Below are positions 39,818-48,518 of a stretch of DNA of 64,000 bases, in pieces; the stretch's first letter is position 1, and the number at the start of each line of letters is the position of its first letter. Position numbers and translations under genes: made by a program. The DNA comes from Prado023 sp964418695. GTDB taxonomy: Bacteria; Actinomycetota; Actinomycetes; S36-B12; CAIYMF01. The notes under the pieces are model-generated. The model was not told where the DNA came from, did not search any database, and saw only the letters and a program-made list of their open reading frames with translations. The stretch lies in NCBI GenBank assembly GCA_964418695.1, contig CAYQMN010000001.1:124001-188000 (forward strand), in the 5' to 3' direction.

Positions 39818-40534
39818 CTACGGGGCGACTCGGCCGTTGGCTACGAAGGCTGCGTGGGTCAGGGGCATCAGCGCCGACCACTCGCGCTCGTAGGCCTCGG
39901 CGACCATCTCGATCTCGCGCTGCGGGAAGCTGGGGAACCGGGAGTCCTCGCTGCGCGCCCGCAGCGACAGGAAGTTCATCATCGCCCGGGCGTTCATCGT
40001 CACGTACGCCGAGGAGAAGATGCTCAGGGGCAGCACGATCCGGGCGACCTCGCGCGCGACACCGGCGGCCAGCATCGCCTCGTATGCCTGGTAGGCGGCC
40101 AGGCACGCGGCGCGGGTCTGCTCGTCGACCAGGGCGTGCTGCTCGGGCGTTCCAGGCTCGAAGTCATAGGCGCCGGGCTTGCCCACCTGCACCAGGTTCC
40201 GTTCTGGCCCCGGGACGTAGAACTGTGGCTCCAGCACCTTGTAGCGGCCCGACTCCTCGTTGTAGGAGGCGATCCGGTGCCGGAAGTGCTCGCGCCACAT
40301 GAAGATCGGGCCCTGCACGAAGAACGTCATCGACGAGTGCTCGAAGGGCGATCCGTGCCGGTCGCGCATGAGGTAGTTGATGAGCCCGGACGAGCGCGCC
40401 GGGTCGGCGTCGATGTCGGCCTTGGACTGCTCGCCCTTGGTGGACACCCGCGCGGCCCAGATCACGTCCGCGTCGCTGGCGGCGTGCTTGACCAGCTCGA
40501 CGGTGATGTCGCTGCGGAACGTCGGCGTGGCCAT
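39818..40534 (-). CDS. thyX: FAD-dependent thymidylate synthase
   Basis: A 238-residue flavin enzyme that methylates dUMP with methylene-tetrahydrofolate and NADPH. The ThyX motif RHRIASYNEESGRY is at ~85-98. Length is standard. The ATG at 40534 follows GGGAGG. Proximity to dapA and rnj is common in actinobacteria. No thyA is in the window. Confidence 0.97.
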   Translation of the reverse strand: MATPTFRSDITVELVKHAASDADVIWAARVSTKGEQSKADIDADPARSSGLINYLMRDRHGSPFEHSSMTFFVQGPIFMWREHFRHRIASYNEESGRYKVLEPQFYVPGPERNLVQVGKPGAYDFEPGTPEQHALVDEQTRAACLAAYQAYEAMLAAGVAREVARIVLPLSIFSSAYVTMNARAMMNFLSLRARSEDSRFPSFPQREIEMVAEAYEREWSALMPLTHAAFVANGRVAP

Positions 40535-40662
40535 GGATCCTCCCGGGGATGCGCCGGGCGAAGCTCGGCAGGGCGTGGGCAGGCACGCTAGCGCGCGCGG
40601 CCTGCGCTGCCGGGGAGGCGCACTGGACTAGCCTGCGGCCACTGAGACCAAGGAGGACGGCC

Positions 40663-40980
40663 ATGTGCGGCTGCTTCGTGATCCTGCTGGGCGCCTTCGC
40701 CCCGCGCCTGGCCCTGCTGCTCATGGCGCTGTTCAACGACGCGATCACCAAGGCGTTCGACGGCTCCTGGTTCGTCCCGCTGATGGGCTGGTTCCTGCTG
40801 CCCTACACCACGCTGATCTACGTGCTGGTCAACTGGAGCCAGGGCGAGGTGGCCGGGTTCAGCTGGTTCTTCGTCGCCTTCGGCTTCTTCCTGGACATCG
40901 CCTCGTACGCGGGCAGCGCGGCTCGCCGCCGGGACTACACGCAGTACTACCAGAGCTACCAGGCGGGCCACCCGAAGTAG
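40663..40980 (+). CDS. Small membrane protein, function unknown
   Basis: A 105-residue protein with three hydrophobic segments (~4-25, ~36-57 and ~66-82), then a short polar tail rich in Tyr and Arg (ARRRDYTQYYQSYQ). Similar small membrane proteins are widespread in actinomycetes without a known role. AAGGAGG at ideal spacing before the ATG makes it a confident gene. It is divergent from thyX and upstream of gapdh. Confidence 0.78.
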   Translation: MCGCFVILLGAFAPRLALLLMALFNDAITKAFDGSWFVPLMGWFLLPYTTLIYVLVNWSQGEVAGFSWFFVAFGFFLDIASYAGSAARRRDYTQYYQSYQAGHPK

Positions 40981-41159
40981 TCGCTCCGGGCAGCGGTTCG
41001 CCGGCGACGCCACCGCGCGAGCGACCTGCGGCCTGATCTGCCAGGAACGTCCAGGAAGGCGTCAGCCGGCGTTCATTCGCCAGCAGGCGAGTGTCAGACC
41101 CGGCGGGTACTGTGAACGCTGCTTGCGCAAGCCCCCAGACCCCCATGGAAGGGACTCAC

Positions 41160-42158
41160 ATGGCAATCAAGGTAGGCATCAACGGGTTCGGCCGGATCGG
41201 CCGGATGGTGTTCCGTGCCGCCGTCCAGAACTTCGACGACGTGCAGGTCGTGGGCATCAACGACCTGCTTGATCCGCCGTACCTGGCCTACATGCTCAAG
41301 TACGACTCCGTGCACGGCCGGTTCAAGGGCGACGTCTCGGTCGACGGCTCGAACCTGATCGTGAACGGCAACACCATCCGCCTGACCGCCGAGCGCGACC
41401 CCGCGGCGCTGAAGTGGGACGAGGTGGGCGCGGACGTCGTCGTCGAGTCGACGGGTCTGTTCCTGACCAAGGAGACCGCTCAGAAGCACATCGACGCGGG
41501 CGCGAAGAAGGTCATCCTCTCCGCCCCGTCCAAGGACGACACCCCGATGTTCGTCTTCGGCGTCAACAGCGACAGCTACGACGGCGAGGCGATCATCTCC
41601 AACGCGTCGTGCACCACCAACTGCCTCGCGCCGCTGGCCAAGGTCATCAACGACTCGTTCGGCATCAAGCGCGGCCTGATGACGACCGTGCACGCCGCCA
41701 CGGCGACCCAGAAGACCGTCGACGGCCCGTCGATGAAGGACTGGCGCGGTGGCCGCGGCATCCTGGAGAACATCATCCCGTCCTCCACCGGCGCCGCGAA
41801 GGCCGTCGGCAAGGTGCTCCCCGAGCTCAACGGCAAGCTCACCGGCATGGCGTTCCGCGTCCCGACCTCCGACGTCTCGGTCGTCGACCTGACCGTCGAG
41901 CTGGAGAACGCCGCCAGCTACGACGAGATCAAGGCTGCGGTGAAGGCCGCCTCCGAGGGTCCGCTGGCCGGCATCCTGGGCTACACCGAGGACGCGGTCG
42001 TGGCGACCGACTTCCGCGGCGAGTCCCAGACCTCGGTGTTCGACGCCGCGGCCGGCATCGCGCTGGACGGCACGTTCGTCAAGCTCGTGGCCTGGTACGA
42101 CAACGAGTGGGGCTACAGCAACAAGGTCGTCGAGATGATCCGGGTCGTCGCCGGCTGA
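41160..42158 (+). CDS. gap: Glyceraldehyde-3-phosphate dehydrogenase, type I
   Basis: A 332-residue NAD-dependent glycolytic enzyme. The Rossmann GINGFGRIGR is at ~6-15, NDL with Asp ~35 indicates NAD preference, and the catalytic Cys ~151 is in SNASCTTNCLAP. The C-terminal WYDNEWGYSNKVV is typical. The ATG at 41160 follows GGAAGGGA; an in-frame earlier start would add an unrelated extension. Third bases are strongly C/G biased toward preferred codons, as expected for a highly expressed gene. It ends at a strong hairpin. Confidence 0.98.
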   Translation: MAIKVGINGFGRIGRMVFRAAVQNFDDVQVVGINDLLDPPYLAYMLKYDSVHGRFKGDVSVDGSNLIVNGNTIRLTAERDPAALKWDEVGADVVVESTGLFLTKETAQKHIDAGAKKVILSAPSKDDTPMFVFGVNSDSYDGEAIISNASCTTNCLAPLAKVINDSFGIKRGLMTTVHAATATQKTVDGPSMKDWRGGRGILENIIPSSTGAAKAVGKVLPELNGKLTGMAFRVPTSDVSVVDLTVELENAASYDEIKAAVKAASEGPLAGILGYTEDAVVATDFRGESQTSVFDAAAGIALDGTFVKLVAWYDNEWGYSNKVVEMIRVVAG

Positions 42159-42172
42159 TCTCCACGCACTCT

Positions 42173-42206
42173 CTGATGGCCGGTCCCTGGCGGGGCCGGC
42201 CATCAG
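42173..42206. terminator. Bidirectional terminator between gap and the ECF sigma gene
   Basis: CTGATGGCCGGTCCC pairs with GGGGCCGGCCATCAG in a 15-bp stem, with a single wobble position and a tight 4-base loop. It serves two convergent genes. Confidence 0.72.
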
Positions 42207-42217
42207 TCTGCTCGGCC

Positions 42218-43108
42218 TCAGCGCAGGTCCAGCAGGCCCACGTCGTGGGCGATCAGGTGGATCTGGCGAATCCGCCCGTCCTCCACGGTGAAGTCGAAGA
42301 CCACCTTGACCTCCCCGCGGTAGGACCACGTCGCGGCGGCGAACCCGTCGAGCTCGGCGCGGCGGGCGCCCGCGGCCCGCCCGTCGAAGAACTGCGCCAC
42401 CGCCTGCGCGCCGTCGAGGCTCGCCGGTGAGCCCATGGCGACCGCGTCGTCGTCGGAGACCATGACCGCGTCGGGGTGCAGCAGGCTCATGAGGGCGTCG
42501 AACCGACCTTCCTTGGCCGCGAGCATGAACGCCTCGACCGCCTCACGCTGGCGGGCCCGGTCGGCGGCCACCGACTCCCCCTGGCCCCGGACCCGGCGCC
42601 GGCCGCGGCTGGCCAGCTGCCGGCAGGCAGCGCTGCTGCGGCCCAGGACCGGCGCGATCTCGTCGAACGAGAGCCCGAACAGGTCGTGCAGGCAGAACGC
42701 GAGTCGCTCGGCCGGTGACAGCGTGTCCAGCACGACCAGCAGCGCCCGGCCGACGGCGTCCGCCTGCTCGGCGGCGGCTGCCGGATCGGCCGCGACCGTG
42801 GCGAGCACGCCGGGCAGCGGTTCCGGCAGGTAGCCCTCGCAGGGGCCCGCGGCCAGCTCGTCGGCCAGGCCGCCGGGCTCCTCGCGTCGGCCGCGCCGCG
42901 CCCGCAGCTGGTCCAGGCAGATCCGCGAGACCACGGTCGTGAGCCAGGCGGGCAGGCTCTGGATCTCGGTCCGGTCGGTCCGGGCCAGCCGCAGCCAGGC
43001 CTCCTGCACCGCGTCGTCCGCCTCGTGCACCGAGCCGAGCAGCCGGTAGGCCACCGCGCGCAGGTGCGTCCGGTGCTCGTCGAACTCGCGTGCCAGGTCG
43101 TCGTCCAT
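42218..43108 (-). CDS. ECF41-like (SigJ) RNA polymerase sigma factor with C-terminal SnoaL-like domain
   Basis: 296 residues. Sigma region 2 is at ~8-70 (YRLLGSVHEADDAVQEAWLR, SRICLDQLRA) and region 4 at ~118-172 (LSPAERLAFCLHDLFGLSFDE). The linker between them holds YLPEPL (~93-98), the counterpart of the WLPEP motif of ECF41. The C-terminal ~105 residues are an NTF2/SnoaL-like domain that, in ECF41 sigmas, acts as a built-in regulator. The DGGGR motif usual in that domain is not present; SDDDAVAMG occupies the place. No anti-sigma gene is adjacent, as is normal for the group. Divergent from a VOC gene with an ECF41-type promoter. Confidence 0.88.
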   Translation of the reverse strand: MDDDLAREFDEHRTHLRAVAYRLLGSVHEADDAVQEAWLRLARTDRTEIQSLPAWLTTVVSRICLDQLRARRGRREEPGGLADELAAGPCEGYLPEPLPGVLATVAADPAAAAEQADAVGRALLVVLDTLSPAERLAFCLHDLFGLSFDEIAPVLGRSSAACRQLASRGRRRVRGQGESVAADRARQREAVEAFMLAAKEGRFDALMSLLHPDAVMVSDDDAVAMGSPASLDGAQAVAQFFDGRAAGARRAELDGFAAATWSYRGEVKVVFDFTVEDGRIRQIHLIAHDVGLLDLR

Positions 43109-43112
43109 CTCG

Positions 43113-43139
43113 TGTCACATCCTCGTGCGCCGTCGCGTC
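43113..43139 (+). promoter_or_regulatory. ECF41-type promoter upstream of the VOC gene
   Basis: TGTCACA, 16 bases, then CGTC. This matches the -35/-10 pair described for ECF41 sigma factors. It points at the VOC gene 56 bases downstream and begins five bases from the sigma gene start on the opposite strand. Confidence 0.75.
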
Positions 43140-43194
43140 ATCTCCACGACGATTCTCCGGTCAACGATGTGACCGATCGTCCGAAGGAGACGAC

Positions 43195-43524
43195 ATGACG
43201 AACACGATCCGCAGCCTGGTCATCCCGGTGTCCGACCTCGCCGCCGCCAAGGCGCTGTACTCAAGCGTGCTCGGCGAGCCGCACACCGACACCGCCTACT
43301 ACGTCGGGTTCGACGCCGGCGGGTTCGAGGTGGCGCTGGCGCCCGGCGACCTGGAGCTCGGCACGGTCGCCTACGTCGACGTCGACGACCTGGACGCCGC
43401 CCGTGAGGCGCTCCTGTCGGCGGGCGCCACATCGCGCGTCGAGCCCCGCCAGGTGGCGCCCGGGACTCGGGTGGCCGTCATGGCCGATGCCGACGGCAAC
43501 GTGATCGGCTTGCGCGGGGAGTAG
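43195..43524 (+). CDS. VOC (glyoxalase/bleomycin-resistance) family protein
   Basis: A 109-residue vicinal-oxygen-chelate protein made of two beta-alpha-beta3 modules (RSLVIPVSDLAAAKALYSSV and VAYVDVDDLDAAREALLSAG). Such proteins bind metals or small electrophiles and act as dioxygenases, isomerases or resistance proteins; the substrate is not predictable. GAAGGAGA precedes the ATG. It is the likely target of the adjacent ECF41-like sigma factor. ECF41 partners are usually small oxidoreductases, epimerases or carboxymuconolactone decarboxylases, so a VOC partner is a variant of that theme. Confidence 0.88.
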   Translation: MTNTIRSLVIPVSDLAAAKALYSSVLGEPHTDTAYYVGFDAGGFEVALAPGDLELGTVAYVDVDDLDAAREALLSAGATSRVEPRQVAPGTRVAVMADADGNVIGLRGE

Positions 43525-43551
43525 CCCGAGCGGGGTGGCAGGATCCGCCCC

Positions 43552-44802
43552 ATGACCGCGGCCGGACCCTCGCCCTACCGGTGGGCGGTTCTGGCCGTGG
43601 TCGCCGGGGTCAACCTCACGATCCAGATGCTCTGGATCGGGTACGCGGCGATCACCGGCCCGGCGGCGCAGTTCTACGGCGTCTCGGACACCGCGGTCGG
43701 GCTGTTCGCGATGACCTTCATGCTCGCTTTCGTGCCGATGTCGCTGCCCGCCTCGTGGTTGATCGACACTCGCGGCTTCCGGTTCGCCGTGGGTCTGGGC
43801 GCCATGGTCATGGGCGTGTGCGGGGTGCTGCGCGGCCTGGCCGGCGACAGCTACCCGCTGGCCCTGGCTGCGACGTGCGGGATCGCGCTGGCCCAGCCGC
43901 TGCTGCTCAACGCGTGGACCGCGATGCCCGCCCGCTGGTTCCCGGCCGGGCAGCGCGCGACCGCGGTCGGCGCGACCACCCTGGGCAACCTGCTGGGCAC
44001 AGCGCTGGGGCTGGTGCTCTCCCCCGCGCTGCTGGCGTCGATGCCGGTGGACCGGATCCAGCTCCTGTACGGCGTCGTCGCCGCCGTCAGCGCGGGGCTG
44101 TTCCTGCTCGTGGCGCGGGAGCGGCCACCCAGACCGGTCGGGCCGGAGGGCGAGGAGGTGCGCGCCCTGGTCCTCGACGGGCTGCGGCACGCCCTGCGGC
44201 TGCCGGCGTTCTGGGGGGTCCTGGCGATCGCCTTCGTCGGGCTGGGCGTCTTCAACGGCCTGACTACCTGGATCGAGGCGATCATCCGGCCCCGCGGCCT
44301 GACCCCGGAGGACGCCGGGACGCTGGGCGCGGTGATGCTGGCGGCCGGTCTGGCCGGCGCGGTGCTGCTGCCCGCGCAGTCCGACCGGCGCCGGCGCCGC
44401 CAGCCCTTCCTGGTGCTGGCGTTCCTCGGGGCCGTGCCCGGCCTGCTCGGGCTGGCCTTCGCCCCGTCGATGCTCGGGCTGCTCGTCGGGTCGGCGGTCC
44501 TGGGCTTCTTCCTGGTCTCCGCACTGCCGATCGGGTTCCAGTACGCAGCCGAGGTCACGCATCCGACCCCCGAGGGCACGTCGAACGGCCTCATGCAGCT
44601 CTTCGGCCAGGCCTCGGTCCTCTTCGTCTACGCGATGAGCGCGCTGCGGACCGCGGACGGCTCGTTCACGCGCTCGCTGCTGGTCGCGGTCGGCCTGCTG
44701 ATGGCCGCTGCGCTGGTGGCCGCGCGGCTGCCCGAGCCGAGGGAGAGCCTGGACGCGAGCGCGGCGGCGAAGCCGTCGCCCGCCCCAGCGAGCGAGGGCT
44801 GA
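43552..44802 (+). CDS. Major facilitator superfamily transporter
   Basis: A 416-residue MFS permease with about twelve transmembrane helices in two halves, joined by a cytoplasmic loop (RERPPRPVGPEGEEVR, ~188-203). Substrate unknown; it resembles the CynX/NimT or oxalate/formate-like antiporter groups. GGCAGGA precedes the ATG. It lies 27 bases after the VOC gene and may be co-transcribed from the ECF41-type promoter, which would make it a second member of that regulon (inference). Confidence 0.88.
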   Translation: MTAAGPSPYRWAVLAVVAGVNLTIQMLWIGYAAITGPAAQFYGVSDTAVGLFAMTFMLAFVPMSLPASWLIDTRGFRFAVGLGAMVMGVCGVLRGLAGDSYPLALAATCGIALAQPLLLNAWTAMPARWFPAGQRATAVGATTLGNLLGTALGLVLSPALLASMPVDRIQLLYGVVAAVSAGLFLLVARERPPRPVGPEGEEVRALVLDGLRHALRLPAFWGVLAIAFVGLGVFNGLTTWIEAIIRPRGLTPEDAGTLGAVMLAAGLAGAVLLPAQSDRRRRRQPFLVLAFLGAVPGLLGLAFAPSMLGLLVGSAVLGFFLVSALPIGFQYAAEVTHPTPEGTSNGLMQLFGQASVLFVYAMSALRTADGSFTRSLLVAVGLLMAAALVAARLPEPRESLDASAAAKPSPAPASEG

Positions 44803-44876
44803 GGGAACTCGTCGAGTGCGCCAGGCGCGATCCGCCTCGGATCTTGAGGAGTCTGACGGACCTGGCTGGACTGGGC

Positions 44877-45734
44877 TCAGAAGCCGAAGTCCCCGAAGCC
44901 GCCTGCGTCGAAGCCCCCACCGTCCATGCCCCCGCCACCCCAGTCGCCACCGGCGTCCCCGCCGAAGTCCGACCCGGCGTCCCCGCCGTCCCCACCGCCG
45001 GACCCGTCGTCACCCAGGCCACCGTCGGTCCCGAAGTAGTCCATGCCGGTGGGCATGTAGGCGGCGTTCATCAGCGCCGTGCCGAGCATGATGTTGCTCA
45101 TCATGTACATGCCCGACGCGCCGTACCAGCCGCGCGCCCAGGGGCCGAACTCGGCGCCCGCGTCGTAGTAGGGCCGGTCGCCGTACGGGGTCTGGACCTG
45201 GCGGACGGCCGGGTCCAGACCGTCGGCGACCCAGGCCTGGCAGGCCGCACAGGCCGGCACCTCGCGCTGGACTCCTCCCTGGGGCGCCCACTGCACGTCG
45301 GCGACGGACAGGCCGTGCCGCTGGTCGAAGAAGCAGGGCGGTCGCCGGCTGGGCAGCTCACGACCCTCGCGCCGCGCAGCCAGGGTCGCCAGGGCGAACC
45401 GGCCGTCGTCGATCGAGCGGGAGACCCACTGCAAGTCGTCGGGGTGCTCGGCCACGGCGAGCAGCTCCTTGGCCGTCTCGTAGGCACCGAGCGCGGCCTC
45501 GAAGTCCTGCGCCGCGTCCGGCTCCAGCGAGGCCGGGACGGGCGTGGCGGCGACCTGGTGACCGAGCTGCGTCACGTCCTCCTCGGCGACCCGGCGCACG
45601 GCTGCCCAGCGTCGCTGGGCCAGCGCGGCGTTCTGCTCGGCGCCGGGCAGCTGCCGCGCGGGCCGACTGGCGGGGCGCGGCTTGAGCGCGAAGATGCAGA
45701 ACAGAGTGAGCGCGATGAGGAAGACCATCTCCAT
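44877..45734 (-). CDS. Hypothetical membrane-anchored protein with Gly/Asp-rich tail
   Basis: 285 residues, family not recognised. An N-terminal hydrophobic helix (MVFLIALTLFCIFAL) may be a signal anchor. A helical middle with EQNAALAQRRWAAVRRVAEED follows. A CAAC motif (PACAACQAW, ~200) may bind metal. A second hydrophobic patch (GMYMMSNIMLGTALMNAAYM) precedes a C-terminal ~45 residues made almost only of Gly, Asp and Phe. Tails of this kind occur in TPM/YgcG-type envelope proteins, but no such domain is evident. The ATG at 45734 is a choice among two close starts. Confidence 0.65.
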   Translation of the reverse strand: MEMVFLIALTLFCIFALKPRPASRPARQLPGAEQNAALAQRRWAAVRRVAEEDVTQLGHQVAATPVPASLEPDAAQDFEAALGAYETAKELLAVAEHPDDLQWVSRSIDDGRFALATLAARREGRELPSRRPPCFFDQRHGLSVADVQWAPQGGVQREVPACAACQAWVADGLDPAVRQVQTPYGDRPYYDAGAEFGPWARGWYGASGMYMMSNIMLGTALMNAAYMPTGMDYFGTDGGLGDDGSGGGDGGDAGSDFGGDAGGDWGGGGMDGGGFDAGGFGDFGF

Positions 45735-45789
45735 CGCCCCACGGTAGCGGGTCGGTCGGACAGCCACGCCGTGCCGAACGGGCGGAGCC

Positions 45790-46767
45790 TCAGACCCGCG
45801 CTGCCGCGGCCTGCTTGGCATACGAGCGCTGGTAGATCGCGCGCATGAGCAGCACCTCGTGCAGCGGGAGCGCCTTGGGGCCGCCGAGGCCCTGCGCCCC
45901 GATCCATGCCCGTGCGCCCTTCTCCACCACCATGGCGACCGCCTCGTGGTCGTCCCCGCTGACCAGGGCGCCCTGCCCGGCCAGCAGCACGGCGTCGGCC
46001 CGCGGGATGCGCCGAGGCACGCGCGTGCGCGCGGCTACGTGGCGGCCGGTGAGCTGGGCGAGGTCGTCGAGCAGCGGCGGCAGCGGCTTGCGCAGGATCG
46101 AGAAGCGGACCGTGAACGGGGCCGCGGACAGCCACGCGATCGAGCCGTCGGCCAGCTGCACCTCGGAGAGCCAGGCCGGGTCCCACGGCTGGTCGGGATC
46201 GCCCGGCAGGTGCGAGCCCTCGTGCGGGCGATGGGTGACCACGTGCTCGGCGGCGGCCCGCTCGACCTGCGCGATGCGGACGAACGCCTCGTCCAGGTCC
46301 GCGCCCACCGTGAGGGCGCCGTGGTTGGCCATGAGGACCGCCGGGCCGTCCCCGAGCGCCCCGACGGTCGCCTCGGTCAGCTTCTTCGTGCTCGGCAGAG
46401 CGTAGGCCGCGCACGGCACCGTGCCCCAGGGCGCGGGCATCGGCCGTCGGGCCGCCGCCCAGATGGAGGCGGCCATCTGGTGAGTGTGCACGACGGCCTG
46501 GACCTGCGGCCGGCGCCGGTAGATCTCCAGGTGGACCTTGCGCTCACCGCTGGGCTTGAGCGACCCCGACCACTGCCCCGTCGCCGGGTCGAGCAGGACG
46601 ATCTGGTCGGGGCCCAGCTCCGGGTACGGGATGCCGCTGGGCGTGATCGCGATCCGCCCGTCGGCCAGCCGGACGCTCAGGTTGCCCCAGGTGCGGGCGA
46701 CCAGCCCCTCGGCCAGCAGTCGGCGCCCGCCCTCGACGAGGGCCTCGCGGACCTGCGCCTCGATCAT
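45790..46767 (-). CDS. Class II aldolase/adducin-family protein with duplicated domain
   Basis: 325 residues. The N-terminal domain is a class II sugar-phosphate aldolase with a complete zinc site: His ~94 and ~96 in HTHQM, His ~149 in ANHG and the catalytic Glu ~75 in SGERKVH. Members cleave L-fuculose-1-P, L-ribulose-5-P and similar phosphates. The C-terminal ~100 residues (ADAVLLAGQGALVSGDDHEAV) look like a second, partial copy without the His residues, and the total exceeds the usual ~215-residue size. Overlaps the aminotransferase stop (ATGA). Substrate unknown. Confidence 0.86.
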   Translation of the reverse strand: MIEAQVREALVEGGRRLLAEGLVARTWGNLSVRLADGRIAITPSGIPYPELGPDQIVLLDPATGQWSGSLKPSGERKVHLEIYRRRPQVQAVVHTHQMAASIWAAARRPMPAPWGTVPCAAYALPSTKKLTEATVGALGDGPAVLMANHGALTVGADLDEAFVRIAQVERAAAEHVVTHRPHEGSHLPGDPDQPWDPAWLSEVQLADGSIAWLSAAPFTVRFSILRKPLPPLLDDLAQLTGRHVAARTRVPRRIPRADAVLLAGQGALVSGDDHEAVAMVVEKGARAWIGAQGLGGPKALPLHEVLLMRAIYQRSYAKQAAAARV

Positions 46768-48260
46768 CGGGCGGCCAACAGCGGCTGATGGCTGCGTGCC
46801 CCCTCGACCTGCGCCAGCACCCGGTCGAACGCGGCGATCGCCTGGTCGATCGTGGCCTCGGTGTGCGCGGCGCTGGTGTACATCCGCGAGCCGGCCAGAG
46901 TGACGACGCCCTCGGCGGTGTACGCCGCGCCCATCTGCTCCATGACGACCTTGCGCGCCTTGAGCTCGGTCATCATGCTCGGGATCCGCCACGGCTTGGC
47001 CCAGTCGACGTGGAAGTGCATCGTGCCGACGGTCTGCAGGTGCACGATCGAGCCCTGGTTGTAGGCCACGAACGGCAGGTCGTAGTACCGGATCGAGGCG
47101 CGCAGCCCGGCGGTCAGCCGGTCGCCGAGGGCGCCGGCCCGCTCGCAGGCGCCTTGCCGCTCGATCTCGGTCAGCGTGAAGTATCCGGCCGCGCTGGACA
47201 GCGGGTTGGCCGCCATGGTGCCGCCGACCAGCGCCTTCTTCTGGCCCGCCTCGATGCCCGCGCCGAGGAAGCGCATGACCTCGCGCTTGCCGCCCAGGCC
47301 GCCCGCGGAGGGGTACCCGCCGGCGACGACCTTGCCGAACACGGTCAGGTCGGGCTCGACGCCGTAGTAGCCCTGGGCGCCCGACAGGCCGATCCGGAAC
47401 CCGGTGACGACCTCGTCGAAGACCAGGAGGGCACCGTACTTGTCGCACAGCTCGCGCACCCCGGCGTTGAAGTCGCGGGCCAGCGGACGGGTGCCGCTCT
47501 CCGGGCCGACCGGCTCGATGAGCACGGCCGCGGTGCCGCCGCGCAGCTTGTTGATCCGCAGCGTGCGCTCCAGGCTGTCCAGGTCGCCGGGGAAGAACTC
47601 CTGGGTGTGCCGGAAGACGTAGCGCGGCACGCCGTGCGCCTCGAGGTGCTTGCTGCCCGGGATCCGCAGGCCGTAGGCCAGCTGGTCGGACCAGCCGTGG
47701 TAGGCCCCGCCCATCTTGACGACGTTCTTGTGGCCGGTGGCAAGCCGGGCGACACGGATGGCGGCCATGCAGCCTTCGGTGCCGGAGCCCAGCATCCGGA
47801 ACATGTCCACGGCCGGCATGTGCTCGGCGATGAAGCGCGCGAGCTTGAGCTCGTACTCGTGGAACAGCCCGGTCGCCGGGCCGCAGTCGCGCAGCAGCTC
47901 GACGACCTGCTCCAGCACCTCGGGTGGGTTCGAGCCCAGCACGGTCGGGCCGCCGGCCTGCAGGAAGTCCAGGTAGGTGTTGCCGTCCAGGTCGGTCAGG
48001 TGGGCGCCCTGCGCCTTGGTGATGACCAGCGGGAACGGCAGGTTGAACGCGAGGTTGTGCTGCACGCCGCCGGGGATGTACTGCGCGGCCTGCGCGGTCA
48101 TCGCCTTGGACTGCTGGCAGCGCTGCTCGAAGTGCTCGTCGAGGTAGCGGTCCAGTGCGTCCTGACGCAGGTGGCGGATCGGCTGGGAGATCAGGGCGTC
48201 CAGCTCGCCGATGACGGTGGGGACGTCGGGGTATTCGGTGATGGCGAAGCCGTCGGCCAT
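46764..48260 (-). CDS. Class III PLP aminotransferase, glutamate-1-semialdehyde aminomutase-like
   Basis: A 498-residue class III (fold-type I) PLP enzyme most like glutamate-1-semialdehyde 2,1-aminomutase. The PLP Lys is ~310 in VFGKVVAGGYP, Asp ~282 in FDEVVTGFR, and GSGTEG (~158-163) with YHGW (~187-190) are phosphate- and ring-binding segments. An N-terminal ~55-residue extension precedes the fold, longer than in HemL (~430). No heme gene is nearby, and it is coupled to a class II aldolase and divergent from a sugar kinase. A catabolic amino-sugar or amino-aldehyde role is therefore more likely than heme synthesis (inference). Start from GAGGAG at 48260. Confidence 0.85.
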   Translation of the reverse strand: MADGFAITEYPDVPTVIGELDALISQPIRHLRQDALDRYLDEHFEQRCQQSKAMTAQAAQYIPGGVQHNLAFNLPFPLVITKAQGAHLTDLDGNTYLDFLQAGGPTVLGSNPPEVLEQVVELLRDCGPATGLFHEYELKLARFIAEHMPAVDMFRMLGSGTEGCMAAIRVARLATGHKNVVKMGGAYHGWSDQLAYGLRIPGSKHLEAHGVPRYVFRHTQEFFPGDLDSLERTLRINKLRGGTAAVLIEPVGPESGTRPLARDFNAGVRELCDKYGALLVFDEVVTGFRIGLSGAQGYYGVEPDLTVFGKVVAGGYPSAGGLGGKREVMRFLGAGIEAGQKKALVGGTMAANPLSSAAGYFTLTEIERQGACERAGALGDRLTAGLRASIRYYDLPFVAYNQGSIVHLQTVGTMHFHVDWAKPWRIPSMMTELKARKVVMEQMGAAYTAEGVVTLAGSRMYTSAAHTEATIDQAIAAFDRVLAQVEGARSHQPLLAAR

Positions 48261-48518
48261 GGGGTAGCTCCTCGAATGCATGTGCTCCTCATTCTCCCAC
48301 TCGCGGCGCGCGCTCCCCCGTGTTCGGCGCCCTGCGGACCCGGTCGTGACGAACGTCGCACACCGCCGCGATCGGTCACCAGCCACGCCACGCGCTCGCC
48401 GCGGCTGGCGCCCGCGGCCCACCGGCGCCGTCGAATCGCCGGGGGTCCGGAGTTCCCGCGCTCCGGCACCTCCGACCAATCCCCTCCTGACCGGCCGGAC
48501 CCGGGATACTGCGCTGCT

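Noticed and set aside
46764..48260. Naming the aminotransferase hemL
   Set aside because: Fold and motifs fit, but the N-terminal extension, loop changes and aldolase/kinase neighbours argue against heme synthesis.
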